Assembly: GCF_013358405.1 (NCBI RefSeq)
Contig: NZ_CP054836.1
Coordinates: 3,100,001-3,164,000, forward strand
From: Oricola thermophila
GTDB lineage: Bacteria > Pseudomonadota > Alphaproteobacteria > Rhizobiales > Rhizobiaceae
Reading direction: 5' to 3'
DNA: 64,000 nt
Part shown: in pieces, positions 1 through 9,179 of the stretch
Position numbering within the stretch: the stretch's first letter is position 1
How the letters are laid out: every line of letters starts with the position of its first letter
The notes under the pieces: model-generated
What the model saw: the letters and a program-made list of their open reading frames with translations, nothing else
The model's database searches: none
What the model was told of the DNA's origin: nothing
Position numbers and translations under genes: made by a program

Positions 1-1077
1 GGAAACCGAGGACAACGGATCGACGGCCGGGTAACGGCCGCGATTGGCGATCGATCGCTGCAGGACGAGATGCCCGTCGAGAATGCCGCGCAATGAATCG
101 CTTACCGGATCGTTGTGATCGTCGCCATCGACCAACACGGTCACGATCGCGGTGATCGAACCGCTTTGCGGCCCGCCCGGCCCGGCGCGTTCCAGTAGCC
201 GCGGCAGATCGGTAAACACCGATGCGGGATACCCCCTGGAAACCGGCGGTTCGCCGACGGATATCGCCACCTCGCGCAGGGCGTGTGCATAGCGGGTGAC
301 CGAATCAACCAGGAACAGCACGCGCTTGCCGCGATCACGAAACCACTCGGCAACCTCCATCGCGCAGAGCGGGGCGCGGCGGCGCATGATCGGGCTCTCG
401 TCACTGGTAGCGACGACAGCCACGGATTTCCTCATGCCATCCGGGCCCAGCGTATCCTCAAGGAATTCGCGAACCTCGCGGCTGCGTTCCCCGACAAGCG
501 ACACGACGACGACATCGAAGGAATCTGCCCGCGCCAGCATGGCAAGGAGGGTGGACTTGCCGACACCGGACCCGGCGAACACGCCAAAACGCTGGCCGAT
601 GCACAGGGGCGTGAATATGTCGATCACCCGCACCCCGGTGCGAAAGGGTTCGCCGACGCGCGCGCGCATCATTGCCGAACGACGCTTGCCCGGTTCAGGC
701 CGGTCGGCCGACGGAATCAGCGGTCCCTTTCCGTCAACAGGTTCCCCAACCGCATTGACGACCCGCCCGAGCCAACCCTCGTCGGGCCGCGCATGCATCG
801 CACCGCTATGCAGCACGATATCGTTGATCGACAGGGAATGCGCGTTGTCGCAGGGCGCGACGAGCACGCGCTCGGGCTCGATCTGCACGATCTCCCCGCG
901 CGTCGCGTTCGGGCCATCTCCGATATCGACGAAATCGCCGAGTGCCGAGTAGCCGGCCATTCCCTCGGCCACAATGACATTGGGATTGATTGCCGTAACC
1001 GTGCCGCCGCGCCGCAACGGCCGTTCCCCGATCTCGGAGGACTGAAATGCCTGTCGCAGGCGTAGAAGCGCGTTCAT
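1..1077 (-). CDS. fliI: Flagellum-specific ATP synthase FliI, 5' part; runs off the left edge
   Basis: FliI is the cytoplasmic ATPase that energises flagellar type III export. The frame reads from an ATG at 1077 to base 1 without a stop, giving the first 359 residues of a family usually about 440-470 long. The Walker A motif GSGVGKST lies near residues 168-175 and is followed by typical F1/FliI-type sequence such as LVGERSREVREF and FLVDSVTRYAHALRE. It is the last visible gene of a minus-strand run, 5 bp downstream of flgF, so the two are presumably cotranscribed. The C-terminus is outside the window. The frame is missing from a stop-to-stop search only because its stop is not included. Confidence 0.96.
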   Translation of the reverse strand, partial: MNALLRLRQAFQSSEIGERPLRRGGTVTAINPNVIVAEGMAGYSALGDFVDIGDGPNATRGEIVQIEPERVLVAPCDNAHSLSINDIVLHSGAMHARPDEGWLGRVVNAVGEPVDGKGPLIPSADRPEPGKRRSAMMRARVGEPFRTGVRVIDIFTPLCIGQRFGVFAGSGVGKSTLLAMLARADSFDVVVVSLVGERSREVREFLEDTLGPDGMRKSVAVVATSDESPIMRRRAPLCAMEVAEWFRDRGKRVLFLVDSVTRYAHALREVAISVGEPPVSRGYPASVFTDLPRLLERAGPGGPQSGSITAIVTVLVDGDDHNDPVSDSLRGILDGHLVLQRSIANRGRYPAVDPLSSVS

Positions 1078-1082
1078 GCCCG

Positions 1083-1805
1083 TCAGCCGCTCTGGAATGC
1101 CCTAATGAGCTGTTCGATCGATTGCTCCGATTTCTCCATGAGGGCGGCCGCCTGCTCGAAGGAGCGTTGCACCTCTATCAGCTGGGTGATCTCGTGCAGT
1201 GCATTGACGTTGGACTGCTCGACATAGCCCTGCACCACCCCGGCATTCGGATCGTCGACAATGGGCTCGAGTTCGCCGTCAACGATGATGCCGGCGTCGC
1301 CAAATCGCCGGAAGTCAGGTGCCGGCTGGAACGCGAACAGGCCGATCGCGCCAACCTGCTGTCCGCCCTGACGGATGAACCCGTCGCCGCCCACCTCGGG
1401 TTCGCCGGCCGCCGGATCAAGCTGAATCGGCGCGCCGCCCGGATCGAGGACGGGATAGCCCGACACCGTCACAAGCCCGCCGTCCGGCGTCATCGTGAAC
1501 CGGCCATCGCGCGTAACCACCGGACCCGCCGGGGTCTGGACGCCGAACCAGGCGTTTCCGCGAACGGCGAAGTCCAGCGGATTGCCTGTCTGCTCGAGAC
1601 CGCCCTGCGTGTTGTCAAGGTATTCGACACCATCGACCGAGAACGACAGGTCCTCGCCGGAGATATCCTTGACGAGTTCCTCGAAGCGAATCTCGCTGGC
1701 GCGAAACCCGACCGTCTTGGCATTGGCAATGTTCTGAGCGATCGTCGTCAGCCGCTCGATGCGCGCAGCCTGCGCGGACAGGCTGACATAGATTCCGTTT
1801 TCCAT
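1083..1805 (-). CDS. flgF: Flagellar proximal rod protein FlgF
   Basis: This 240-residue protein is a rod subunit of the flagellar basal body, exported through the flagellar secretion system. It starts MENGIYVSLSAQ and has the N-terminal flagellar rod/hook signature (about residues 5-35, with NIANAKTVGF). The C-terminal heptad-like segment (VNALHEITQLIEVQRSFEQ, about residues 190-210) is shared by FlgE/F/G rod and hook proteins. An upstream in-frame ATG at 1952 would add 49 residues overlapping the DUF1217 gene and lacking family similarity, so the start at 1805 was chosen. FliI follows after 5 bp. Confidence 0.95.
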   Translation of the reverse strand: MENGIYVSLSAQAARIERLTTIAQNIANAKTVGFRASEIRFEELVKDISGEDLSFSVDGVEYLDNTQGGLEQTGNPLDFAVRGNAWFGVQTPAGPVVTRDGRFTMTPDGGLVTVSGYPVLDPGGAPIQLDPAAGEPEVGGDGFIRQGGQQVGAIGLFAFQPAPDFRRFGDAGIIVDGELEPIVDDPNAGVVQGYVEQSNVNALHEITQLIEVQRSFEQAAALMEKSEQSIEQLIRAFQSG

Positions 1806-1828
1806 CGTCCCCGTTACCGCCTGTTCGG

Positions 1829-2605
1829 TTACCTCTTCAATTGTGCGATCTGCAGCATCAGATCCTCGCTGATTCCCTGCACCGAACCGCCAAACAGCCG
1901 AGATACGTTTGCGACCTCCTGGGACACCGTCGCCTCGTTGGTAACATCCCAAAGCGCGGCAAACCGCTGCAGCAATTCGTCGAGCTTGTCCGGATCGCCG
2001 AAGGTTTCGATGTCCAAGCGCTCCGAGAGCATCTCGACCTGCTTGTCGATGTCGGCGCTGGCAATGGAATCGGGCAAGCCGAGCGAGGTGCGAACCACCT
2101 GGGCAAGGGCCGGATCAGCAAGGATCTCGTAGAAGTTCGAAATCGAGTCCGCCTTGCGCTGGAAATAGAGCGCCAGCCGCACACCCTCGTTGTCGTCGCC
2201 GGCCTGTTCCTCGAGAGTCTGCCGGATATAGTTGTCGACCACGCCCTGCTGCGCCTTGGTGAAGATGGTCGCCGATTCGCCGAAATCCTTGAAGTTGAAC
2301 GTATCGGCAAACTCGACATAGCGGCGGTCGACAAGCTTTCCCGCAAAACTGTCGGCTCCGGGACCGCCCTCCAGAACCTTCTTCATGAAGGCCTTCGCAT
2401 AGGTCATGTCTTCCAGACCCATCGCCTTCATCGCAAAGCTGAAAAGACGGTAGTCGCCCACGAACTCGTCGACGGTTTTCACATTGCCGATATTCTGGAG
2501 ATAGTACTCGATCTCGCGCTCGACCATCGGCTGGCTCGATACGCGCTCCAATTGCGTATCGAGATTGCCGACAACGGTCTTGTAGGAAACAAGCGTGCTG
2601 ATCAT
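1829..2605 (-). CDS. DUF1217 family flagellar-cluster protein
   Basis: This 258-residue protein matches the DUF1217 family, found in flagellar clusters of Hyphomicrobiales between motA and flgF. It starts [14 protein letters not shown]; the upstream ATG at 2677 adds 24 basic residues with no family similarity. The sequence is largely helical with no signal peptide or membrane segment visible. It contains aromatic and acidic motifs such as [17 protein letters not shown], which recur in this family. Its molecular role is not established; the conserved position suggests a part in flagellar assembly or regulation. The gap to flgF is 23 bp, so it probably heads the flgF-fliI transcript, divergent from motA. 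Confidence 0.85.
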   Translation of the reverse strand: MISTLVSYKTVVGNLDTQLERVSSQPMVEREIEYYLQNIGNVKTVDEFVGDYRLFSFAMKAMGLEDMTYAKAFMKKVLEGGPGADSFAGKLVDRRYVEFADTFNFKDFGESATIFTKAQQGVVDNYIRQTLEEQAGDDNEGVRLALYFQRKADSISNFYEILADPALAQVVRTSLGLPDSIASADIDKQVEMLSERLDIETFGDPDKLDELLQRFAALWDVTNEATVSQEVANVSRLFGGSVQGISEDLMLQIAQLKR

Positions 2606-2754
2606 CGAAGTTTTCCCAATCTTTCCACATTGGCGATAGCGCACACGCCTTGCGCGAGCCTGTCGCGTTACGTTCAATCCGAATCGTTCGGGTTGTCAGC
2701 CCCGTGCAAGGTTTGGATTCTAGCTTGCGGCGGAACACAATTCGGAGTGGTTTC

Positions 2755-3621
2755 GTGGGTATTCTGATCGGACTGGTCATCACGATTGGCAGCGTCATCG
2801 GCGGCTACATGGCCATGGGCGGCCATATAGAAGTGCTGTTCCAGCCTTTCGAATTCGTCATTGTCGGCGGCGCAGCGATCGGCATTTTCATTGTCGCGAA
2901 TCCGCTCGCGACCGTTAAGGACGCCGGCAAGGCCTCGCTGGAAACGATCCAGAACAAGGTGCCCAGCCGCGAGCTCTATCTCGAGCTTCTCGGCCTGCTG
3001 CACCAGTTGCTGCGCGAACTGAAGACAAAGCCGCGCAACGAGGTCGAAAGCCATATCGACGCCCCCGAGGAATCATCGATTTTCCAGCAGTACCCGCTGA
3101 TCCTGGCAAACAAGGACCTCACCAACTTCATCTGCGACTACTGCCGGCTCATTATCGTCGGCAATGCTCGCCCGCATGAGGTCGAGGCGCTGATGGAAGA
3201 GGAAATCAGCACGATCCGGCATGACAAGCTGAAGTCCGCCCACGGTCTCCAGGGCATGGCCGACGGCCTGCCGGCGCTCGGCATCGTCGCCGCCGTGCTC
3301 GGCGTCATCAAGGCCATGGGCGCGATCGACCAGAGCCCCGAGATCCTCGGCGGGCTGATCGGCGCCGCGCTCGTGGGAACGTTCTTCGGCGTATTCATGG
3401 CCTACGGCGTCGTCCAGCCGCTCGGCTCCAAGATCGCGGTCATCCGCGAGAAGAACATCCGGCTCTACTACGTCGCCAAGCAGACACTCATCGCCTACAT
3501 GAACGGCTCGCTGCCGCAGGTGGCGCTCGAGTTCGGCCGGAAAACCATTTCGAACTACGACCGTCCGTCGCTCGACGATGTTGAAGCCGAGGCGATGGGT
3601 ACCGGCGGGAAAGCCGCCTGA
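2755..3621 (+). CDS. motA: Flagellar motor stator protein MotA
   Basis: MotA forms the proton-channel stator of the flagellar motor with MotB in the inner membrane. The 288-residue product has four predicted membrane helices: two at the start (about 1-20 and 30-50) and a pair near residues 165-220 after the cytoplasmic loop. It carries MotA motifs such as GGYMAMGGH and [19 protein letters not shown]. The chosen start is a GTG at 2755, preceded at 7 bp by GGAG (2744-2747) and matching the usual MotA N-terminus. An ATG at 2650 would add 35 atypical residues. fliM begins 3 bp after the stop. The motA-fliM-fliN-fliG-flhB order is as in rhizobial flagellar regions. Confidence 0.94.
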   Translation: MGILIGLVITIGSVIGGYMAMGGHIEVLFQPFEFVIVGGAAIGIFIVANPLATVKDAGKASLETIQNKVPSRELYLELLGLLHQLLRELKTKPRNEVESHIDAPEESSIFQQYPLILANKDLTNFICDYCRLIIVGNARPHEVEALMEEEISTIRHDKLKSAHGLQGMADGLPALGIVAAVLGVIKAMGAIDQSPEILGGLIGAALVGTFFGVFMAYGVVQPLGSKIAVIREKNIRLYYVAKQTLIAYMNGSLPQVALEFGRKTISNYDRPSLDDVEAEAMGTGGKAA

Positions 3622-3623
3622 CC

Positions 3624-4610
3624 ATGAACCAAGTGCACGAACCGACCGCACCGAATCTGGAGATCTTCGACCGGCTTCTCGGTCGCAAGGGCGACGCCAC
3701 GCGCCTCGATCCCGCGATTCACGCGGTCACCCGGTTTTTCGGCGAGCGCCTGCAAGGCATCCTCTCCAGGGCCGGTTTCGAAGCAGCGTTCGAGGCGACC
3801 GGCCATCGGCACACGAGCGCCGAGGAATTGCTCGGGGCCCTGGAAAATGGCGCCATCTGCACGTTCCTTGGCGTCCAGGCCAACCAGCCGCAGGCTTTCC
3901 TGATCACGGATTTCGGGGCCAGCAGCGTCATCGCCGAACTCATGCTGGGTGGCGATCCGGAATTCGCATCGCTGTCCGCGAGCCGGCCGCCCACCGATAT
4001 GGAATGCGACCTCGTGCGCCAGTTCGGGGATTTCATCGGCGAGGCGCTGCAAACGACGCTTTCCGTCGGGGAACAGCCGAAGGCATTGCGGATCATCCGG
4101 AAAATCGAGGAGGTCCGCGACGGCGAAGAACAGGAACCGATTGTCGCATTCGATGTGACCATGACCTTCGGCGAGGCGAAACCCACCCTGACGCTGGCGG
4201 TCACGCACACCATGCTGCTTCGTATGGCCCGGCCGCCCCAGGAGACGGTCAAGAGACCGCAGCATGGGGCCCGGGAGACCCCGAACCGGCAACCGGAACC
4301 TGCCACACGACCGAATCCCAAGGCCCTGGCGGTCAAGGTCCCGGTCACGGGCTCGGTCGTGCTGCCCGCGATTTCTCTCGACGCGCTCGGCAGGCTGCGC
4401 CCGGGCGACGTGCTGCCGCTGTCCGAGGAAGGCGATGCCAAGGTGAAGCTGAAGGTGAAGGGACGCCCGCTCTATGACTGCAGCCTCGGCCGCAAGGGCG
4501 CCCATTACGCGATTTGCCTGGAGAGGCCGCACCAGGCCATGGCAGACGCCTTGAACGGCATTGGCCTGTCCATGCCCAATCCCGATTCAGAGGAGACCCA
4601 CCATGAGTGA
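3624..4610 (+). CDS. fliM: Flagellar motor switch protein FliM (divergent rhizobial type)
   Basis: FliM is the switch (C-ring) protein that binds phospho-CheY and, with FliN and FliG, sets rotation direction. The 328-residue product is divergent from the enterobacterial form, as is usual in Hyphomicrobiales. A central FliM-like region (about 40-210) is followed by a Pro/Arg-rich linker (about 213-235) and a C-terminal SpoA-type domain with VPVTGSVVLPAISL and LRPGDVLPLS. Identity is supported strongly by position between motA and fliN. It overlaps fliN by 8 bp, implying translational coupling. Confidence 0.9.
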   Translation: MNQVHEPTAPNLEIFDRLLGRKGDATRLDPAIHAVTRFFGERLQGILSRAGFEAAFEATGHRHTSAEELLGALENGAICTFLGVQANQPQAFLITDFGASSVIAELMLGGDPEFASLSASRPPTDMECDLVRQFGDFIGEALQTTLSVGEQPKALRIIRKIEEVRDGEEQEPIVAFDVTMTFGEAKPTLTLAVTHTMLLRMARPPQETVKRPQHGARETPNRQPEPATRPNPKALAVKVPVTGSVVLPAISLDALGRLRPGDVLPLSEEGDAKVKLKVKGRPLYDCSLGRKGAHYAICLERPHQAMADALNGIGLSMPNPDSEETHHE

Positions 4611-5058
4611 GCCGGAACCGTCCCCGCTCGACGACCTGCCGCCGCTTTCGGAACAGACACCGGATCTTTCCGATCCTCCCGGCACGCCCGACGCGCTGGA
4701 CGAGGCAATCGCCGAACTGCAGGGTGTCATCGAGAAGGACTCCGAAATGGGGCCGCTCGACGACGAATTCGCAGGCGCGAACGGCGACCGGCAGGCACCG
4801 GGAACACCGTCCGGCGGCCTGCAGGGCATGGTCATGTCCATTCCCGTGCAGGTCGACGTGATCATCGGTTCGGCCGAAATGCCGGTCGCGGAACTGATGT
4901 CCATGGAGGCAGGCTCCGTCGTGTCGCTGAACCGGAAGATCGGGGAGGCGGTCGACATTTGCGTCAATGGCACCAAGATCGCGACCGGCGAGATTCAATC
5001 TCTTGAGGATGATCCGTCCCGGCTGGGCGTAAAAATCCTGTCGCTGGAACAATCCTGA
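4603..5058 (+). CDS. fliN: Flagellar motor switch protein FliN
   Basis: This 151-residue protein has an acidic, proline-rich N-terminal half (about 1-75) and a C-terminal SpoA/FliN domain. The domain includes MSIPVQVDVIIGSAEMPVAEL, GSVVSLNRKIGEAVDICVNG and RLGVKIL. FliN forms the lower rim of the C-ring. The start at 4603 has AGGAG at 4591-4595; the longer frame from 4561 adds 14 residues encoded within fliM. The extended acidic N-terminus is typical of alphaproteobacterial FliN. Confidence 0.94.
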   Translation: MSEPEPSPLDDLPPLSEQTPDLSDPPGTPDALDEAIAELQGVIEKDSEMGPLDDEFAGANGDRQAPGTPSGGLQGMVMSIPVQVDVIIGSAEMPVAELMSMEAGSVVSLNRKIGEAVDICVNGTKIATGEIQSLEDDPSRLGVKILSLEQS

Positions 5059-5093
5059 TACACTTGGATCGGGAATCGGATCGGAAGCGCTAA

Positions 5094-6104
5094 ATGGCGA
5101 AACGCTACACACTGACCAAACCTCAACGGGCGGCGGCCGTGCTCGTCGCCATGGGGAAGTCGCGCGCTTCGCAGCTCCTGAAGTTCTTCAAGAGCGACGA
5201 GCTGCGCGTCATGATTGACGCCGCGCATACCCTCAAGACCATCCCGCAGCCGGACCTCGAGGAACTGGTCAAGGAATTCGAGGCGGAATTCGCCGTTGGC
5301 GCCGGCCTGATGGATTCGGCCGAGACGATGCAGAAGATTCTGGGCGAGGCGCTTTCCGAAGAGGAAATGTTCGCGATCACCGGCCGGAGCCACGACCTGC
5401 ATCCCAATGAACCCGAACTCAGCGTCTGGGAAAAACTGCCGAAGGTCGACACGGACGAGCTCGTCGCGTTCCTCGGCAACGAATCGCCGCAGCTCTGCGC
5501 CGTCGTTCTCTCAAGGATGGATTCGAAGATTGCCGCCGCGATCATAGAAAAGCTCGAACCGGGCCTGCGCAAGGCAACGGTCGCCCGACTGCTGTCATCG
5601 AAGGACGTTCCAGATCCCGTGCTGGGCACGGTGGAGAACCGGCTGGAGGAAGTATTCGATCTCTCCGGCAACACCGCGGCCGCCGGCGAAGGCGCCTCAC
5701 GCCTGGCGGACATCCTCAACCAGATGCAGAAGGAAGTGTCCGACGATCTCCTGGAACAGCTGACGCCACTCGTCGGCGAAAAGAAGGTCAACGGCGTCAA
5801 ATCGAAGCTGTTCCGTTTCGAGGACATCCCCAGCCTTTCCAAGGAGTCGCGGACTGCCCTGTGCGACGGCCTTTCGACGGAAGTGCTGACGATCGCGCTG
5901 CGCGGTGCCGACGACGAGCTGAAGGAAGCGGTCCTTTCCTCCATCAGCCAGCGCACGCGCCGCATGATCGAATCCGAACTCGAAGCCGGCAAGGCAAAGG
6001 CATCGGAAATCGAACAGGCCCGCAAATCCATCGCCACGCTTGCATTGCGCATGGCGCAGGAAGGTCGCATCGACCTGCAGCATTCCGAAGAAGAAGCTGC
6101 CTGA
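5094..6104 (+). CDS. fliG: Flagellar motor switch protein FliG
   Basis: FliG connects the C-ring to the MS-ring (FliF) and interacts with MotA through charged residues of its C-terminal domain. The 336-residue length is normal. The middle domain has NESPQLCAVVLSRM (the EHPQ-type motif) and LEPGLRKATVARLL. The C-terminal domain has FRFEDIPSLSKES and LSSISQRTRRMIESEL, the segment carrying the motor-interacting charges. It lies 35 bp after fliN and 20 bp before flhB in the same operon. Confidence 0.95.
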   Translation: MAKRYTLTKPQRAAAVLVAMGKSRASQLLKFFKSDELRVMIDAAHTLKTIPQPDLEELVKEFEAEFAVGAGLMDSAETMQKILGEALSEEEMFAITGRSHDLHPNEPELSVWEKLPKVDTDELVAFLGNESPQLCAVVLSRMDSKIAAAIIEKLEPGLRKATVARLLSSKDVPDPVLGTVENRLEEVFDLSGNTAAAGEGASRLADILNQMQKEVSDDLLEQLTPLVGEKKVNGVKSKLFRFEDIPSLSKESRTALCDGLSTEVLTIALRGADDELKEAVLSSISQRTRRMIESELEAGKAKASEIEQARKSIATLALRMAQEGRIDLQHSEEEAA

Positions 6105-6124
6105 CGGCCAGCCGGGTACACTGA

Positions 6125-7195
6125 ATGGCTGAAGAACAGGACAAGGAAAGCAAGACAGAGGAAGCGTCCGAGAAAAAGCTCCAGGACGCCATCGAAAAGG
6201 GCAATACCCCCTTTTCGAAGGAAACCCCCATCCTGTTTTCCCTTCTTGCCACGCTGTTCGTGGCCGCGTTCTTCATGCCGGATCGAATTACCACGATGTC
6301 CCAGCAACTGGCCACGATCATCGACCAATCCTACGAGTACCGGCTGTCGACGAGCGGCGATATCTACTGGCTGATCCAGCGCATTGCGGTCATATCGGGC
6401 GTAACAGCAATTCCCCTGTTTCTGGCTCTTGTCGTCGCCGGAATCGCTGGTTCGGCCATGCAGAACACCCCGCGGGTCGTGGCGGAACGCATCAAGCCGC
6501 AATTCTCCAGGATTTCCCTGACGAAGGGCTGGCAGCGCATGTTCAGCGCCAAGGGCTTCGCGAACTTCCTGAACGCGCTCGCCAAGATCGGCTTCACCAG
6601 CCTGCTCGTCGCGCTCGTCCTGCACGATCTCGTGCCCCGCATGCTGCAGGGAATGAACATGGAGACCACCGGGTTTCTGGTGGTCCTGAAGAACACGCTG
6701 TTCAAGGTGTTCGCCACCATCATCTTCTCGATGACACTGATAGCGGTGGCGGACTGGTTCTGGACAAGGTTCCAGTGGAAGACCGATCTGCGCATGACGA
6801 AGCAGGAGGTCAAGGACGAGGTCAAGCAGTCCCAAGGCGATCCGCTTGTGAAGGCCCGGCTGCGCTCCATGGCGCAGGACCGTGCCCGCCGGCGCATGAT
6901 GAGCGCGGTCCCGAACGCATCGCTCGTGATCGCCAATCCGACCCACCTCTCGATCGCCCTGCGCTATGAAGCAGGCAAGGACGCCGCGCCGGTCGTCGTC
7001 GCGAAGGGACAGGACCTCATAGCACTGCGCATTCGAGAAATCGCGGAGGCAAACGGCGTTCCCGTGTTCCAGAATATCGAGCTCGCACGGGCCATGTACG
7101 GCCAGGTCTCCCTCGATCAGATGATACCGCCGGAATTCTTCAAGGCAGTAGCCGAGTTGATTTCGATCATCCGCAGGCGTGCGCAAAACAGGTGA
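6125..7195 (+). CDS. flhB: Flagellar type III export switch protein FlhB
   Basis: FlhB is the inner-membrane export gate subunit that switches substrate specificity from rod/hook to filament. The 356-residue protein has an acidic/basic N-terminus (EEASEKKLQDAIEKG), four membrane helices between about residues 35 and 215, and a cytoplasmic domain with the autocleavage motif NPTH at 271-274, where cleavage follows Asn271. Length and motifs are standard. The stop codon overlaps the GTG start of the next gene. Confidence 0.96.
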   Translation: MAEEQDKESKTEEASEKKLQDAIEKGNTPFSKETPILFSLLATLFVAAFFMPDRITTMSQQLATIIDQSYEYRLSTSGDIYWLIQRIAVISGVTAIPLFLALVVAGIAGSAMQNTPRVVAERIKPQFSRISLTKGWQRMFSAKGFANFLNALAKIGFTSLLVALVLHDLVPRMLQGMNMETTGFLVVLKNTLFKVFATIIFSMTLIAVADWFWTRFQWKTDLRMTKQEVKDEVKQSQGDPLVKARLRSMAQDRARRRMMSAVPNASLVIANPTHLSIALRYEAGKDAAPVVVAKGQDLIALRIREIAEANGVPVFQNIELARAMYGQVSLDQMIPPEFFKAVAELISIIRRRAQNR

Positions 7196-7677
7196 TCACG
7201 ATGCTGGCACAAGACATCTGCCTCGAAATCGAACCGCATGTAGCCGCGGCAATCGCAAACCTTGCCGCCGAACTGAGGCTCGTCGATATCGGCGACTATA
7301 TCGCCTATCTGCGGATGGAGCAGTTCGACTGCATCGCAGACATCGTGCGGGACGCGTCCGAAATGTATTTCACGCCGGGTTTCATAGAATTCGGCAATGA
7401 CGGCGAAGCCTCGGCGGAATGGGGTTCCCCGCCGGAGGTAACGCTCATGCTGGTCATCAACAGCGCGCGGGCGAAAGCGCATGTGGCGCTGAAGCTGTGC
7501 ACCGATCACGCCGAGGTGAAGCTCGGCTATGTCAGTTTCGACCATGCCTTCGACGGGCGTCACGATCTGGCAACATTGCTGGTCGACGACATCTTCGACA
7601 ACATGATCGCGGCGCCCGGCCTTCCCGGACGGATATTTTTCCCGCGGGGCGGGCTGACCGGTCCCGGCGCGCCCTAG
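7192..7677 (+). CDS. Hypothetical protein co-encoded with flhB
   Basis: This 161-residue protein is not recognised. Its GTG start at 7192 overlaps the flhB stop (GTGA), so translation is probably coupled to flhB; an ATG at 7201 is an alternative. The composition is acidic with no membrane segment or signal peptide. It has an N-terminal helical region (IEPHVAAAIANLAAELRLVDIGDYIAYLRMEQF) and a C-terminal segment ending in Gly/Pro-rich residues. Coupling to flhB suggests a motility-related role, but nothing in the sequence names one. It converges with the next gene; the two stop codons share a CTAG at 7674-7677. Confidence 0.7.
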   Translation: MITMLAQDICLEIEPHVAAAIANLAAELRLVDIGDYIAYLRMEQFDCIADIVRDASEMYFTPGFIEFGNDGEASAEWGSPPEVTLMLVINSARAKAHVALKLCTDHAEVKLGYVSFDHAFDGRHDLATLLVDDIFDNMIAAPGLPGRIFFPRGGLTGPGAP

Positions 7678-8132
7678 GCGTCCAGGCGACCCGCGCCACG
7701 GTCGTGTGCAAGGCCGCGCCGCGACATGACAAGAACGCCGCTCCATTCGCGATCCGCGTCGCCGCCATCGTCGGGCGGCGCGACAAAGCCGTGCACGAAG
7801 CGCCCGGAACGACCCGACAACCGTGCCGTATAGTGGAACGGGCTCTGTTCGCGGGCGAAGCGCTCGATCAGGGACAGCAGCTCCCTGCGCTCATCGTCCC
7901 GATAAGCATCCAGAAACCTGCCGATACCGATAAACTCGTCGTCGACCGGCAATCGGTGAAATACCCGTGCCAGCGGTCCGAGACAGATCAATCCGCGGTC
8001 GAGATCCACCTTGAAATGGTCCACGATCGCATGCTTGGAAAACCGCCGCAGTTCGCGGGTGCCGCTTTCGAGATCCCGAAAATCCCGATCCGTCGGCACA
8101 AGAACGCCGCCAAAAAAGTCATTCATGTCCAA
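7674..8132 (-). CDS. Hypothetical protein, possible single PAS-like domain
   Basis: This 152-residue soluble protein is uncharacterised. The stretch from about residue 25 to 140 has the feel of a PAS/PAC fold: a helical start (RELRRFSKHAIVDHFKVDL), a central conserved DDEFIGIGRFLDAY, and a terminal beta-rich FHYTARLSGRSGRFVHGF. The fold call is by eye and tentative. It sits convergent to the flhB operon, its stop sharing four bases with its neighbour's stop. It may be a sensor for motility or simply a neighbour. The 8133-8394 gap upstream holds no recognisable gene. Confidence 0.6.
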   Translation of the reverse strand: MDMNDFFGGVLVPTDRDFRDLESGTRELRRFSKHAIVDHFKVDLDRGLICLGPLARVFHRLPVDDEFIGIGRFLDAYRDDERRELLSLIERFAREQSPFHYTARLSGRSGRFVHGFVAPPDDGGDADREWSGVLVMSRRGLAHDRGAGRLDA

Positions 8133-8394
8133 ATTCCGCCATGAGATAGCGCCGCATCGCTTCTTCCACGCGCTGCTTCCGACAAAATGCGGAAAATGTT
8201 GATGTCAGGTCCAGAAACCAATCGCGCCTTGAATCCAAACAATCACGAAACGGGATTGCCGCGCAATTTCAATCCTTTGTTAACCTAACTATACGCCGTT
8301 TTACTAAAGTTGGACCGGATGGAACATCCCGCTTCCGGCGATCATCCAGACAGCAGAGCATCGGCAGGACAGCCCCACGGGCCGGTTGTCCGCA

Positions 8395-8892
8395 TCAAGA
8401 AGCGTCGGCCCCGCTGCGGCCGATGCAGTTGCCGGACAATGCGCCTCCGGACCGGCGAAGCGGCAGGTACAACATGTCCTCAAGCTCCCGGTTGCCCTCG
8501 ACGAGATCGGCAAGACTGATCTCGTCGAGGGTCTCATAGAAGGATTCGACAGCCTTCTTGAGCGCCGGCTTGAGCCAACATGTATCGATTAGCGGACAGT
8601 TGTTTTCCTTCTCGTCGAAACACTCGGCAAAGGGTAGATCCGCCTCGAACAGGCGGAAAACCGCCCCCACCCGGATATCAGACGCCGGCATGGCAAGAAC
8701 CAGGCCGCCATTGCGTCCGCGCAAGGCCCTGACATATCCGAGACGTGCAAGCTGCCGGATCACCTGGCCGAGATGGTTCTTCGAGGCATTGCATTTCTCG
8801 GCAATATCCGACTTGGTGATGTTTGTGCCGGGATTGACGGCACAGGCCATCAATACCCGCATCGCCAAGTTTGTCCGGATCGTCAGGCGCAT
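8395..8892 (-). CDS. Rrf2-family [Fe-S] transcriptional regulator (NsrR/RirA-like)
   Basis: This 165-residue regulator has an N-terminal winged helix (about 1-80, with NHLGQVIRQLARLGYVRALRG) and three cysteines at 91, 99 and 105 that would hold an Fe-S cluster. The C-x7-C-x5-C spacing matches RirA and several alphaproteobacterial NsrR proteins. The recognition-helix region resembles NsrR (nitric oxide sensing) more than RirA (iron). The start at 8892 is preferred because the upstream ATG at 8913 adds seven atypical residues. No target gene is adjacent on the same strand. It is the last ordinary gene before an IS-remnant zone. Confidence 0.85.
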   Translation of the reverse strand: MRLTIRTNLAMRVLMACAVNPGTNITKSDIAEKCNASKNHLGQVIRQLARLGYVRALRGRNGGLVLAMPASDIRVGAVFRLFEADLPFAECFDEKENNCPLIDTCWLKPALKKAVESFYETLDEISLADLVEGNRELEDMLYLPLRRSGGALSGNCIGRSGADAS

Positions 8893-9179
8893 GGATGCAC
8901 CGCCTCTGCACAATTCGACTTAAACACGTCCCTTGGTAATTTTAAATGAACCATTCACAACTCGGTTTGATCGAGATCATATATATTTCGCCGATTTTGC
9001 ACGGACGCGGCGCCCAACAATAGGCCAGCATTTCCTTGATCGAATGCAGGGAACAACGCATGCCAGAACGAAGGGACAGCAAGCAAGACAGCAGCGGTGC
9101 GCCTCGGCGTAGAAAGGGCGAAAGCTCTTTTCGACGCGCTGGCTGAATGGGCGGGTCATCTCGTGCAGCCGGACCCTGA

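Noticed and set aside
2650..2754. Longer motA with an ATG at 2650
   Set aside because: The added 35 residues are unlike MotA N-termini, and GGAG is correctly placed before the GTG at 2755.
5123..7186. A 687-codon minus-strand open frame
   Set aside because: It is antisense to fliG and flhB, both certain. No domain is visible in the antisense protein.
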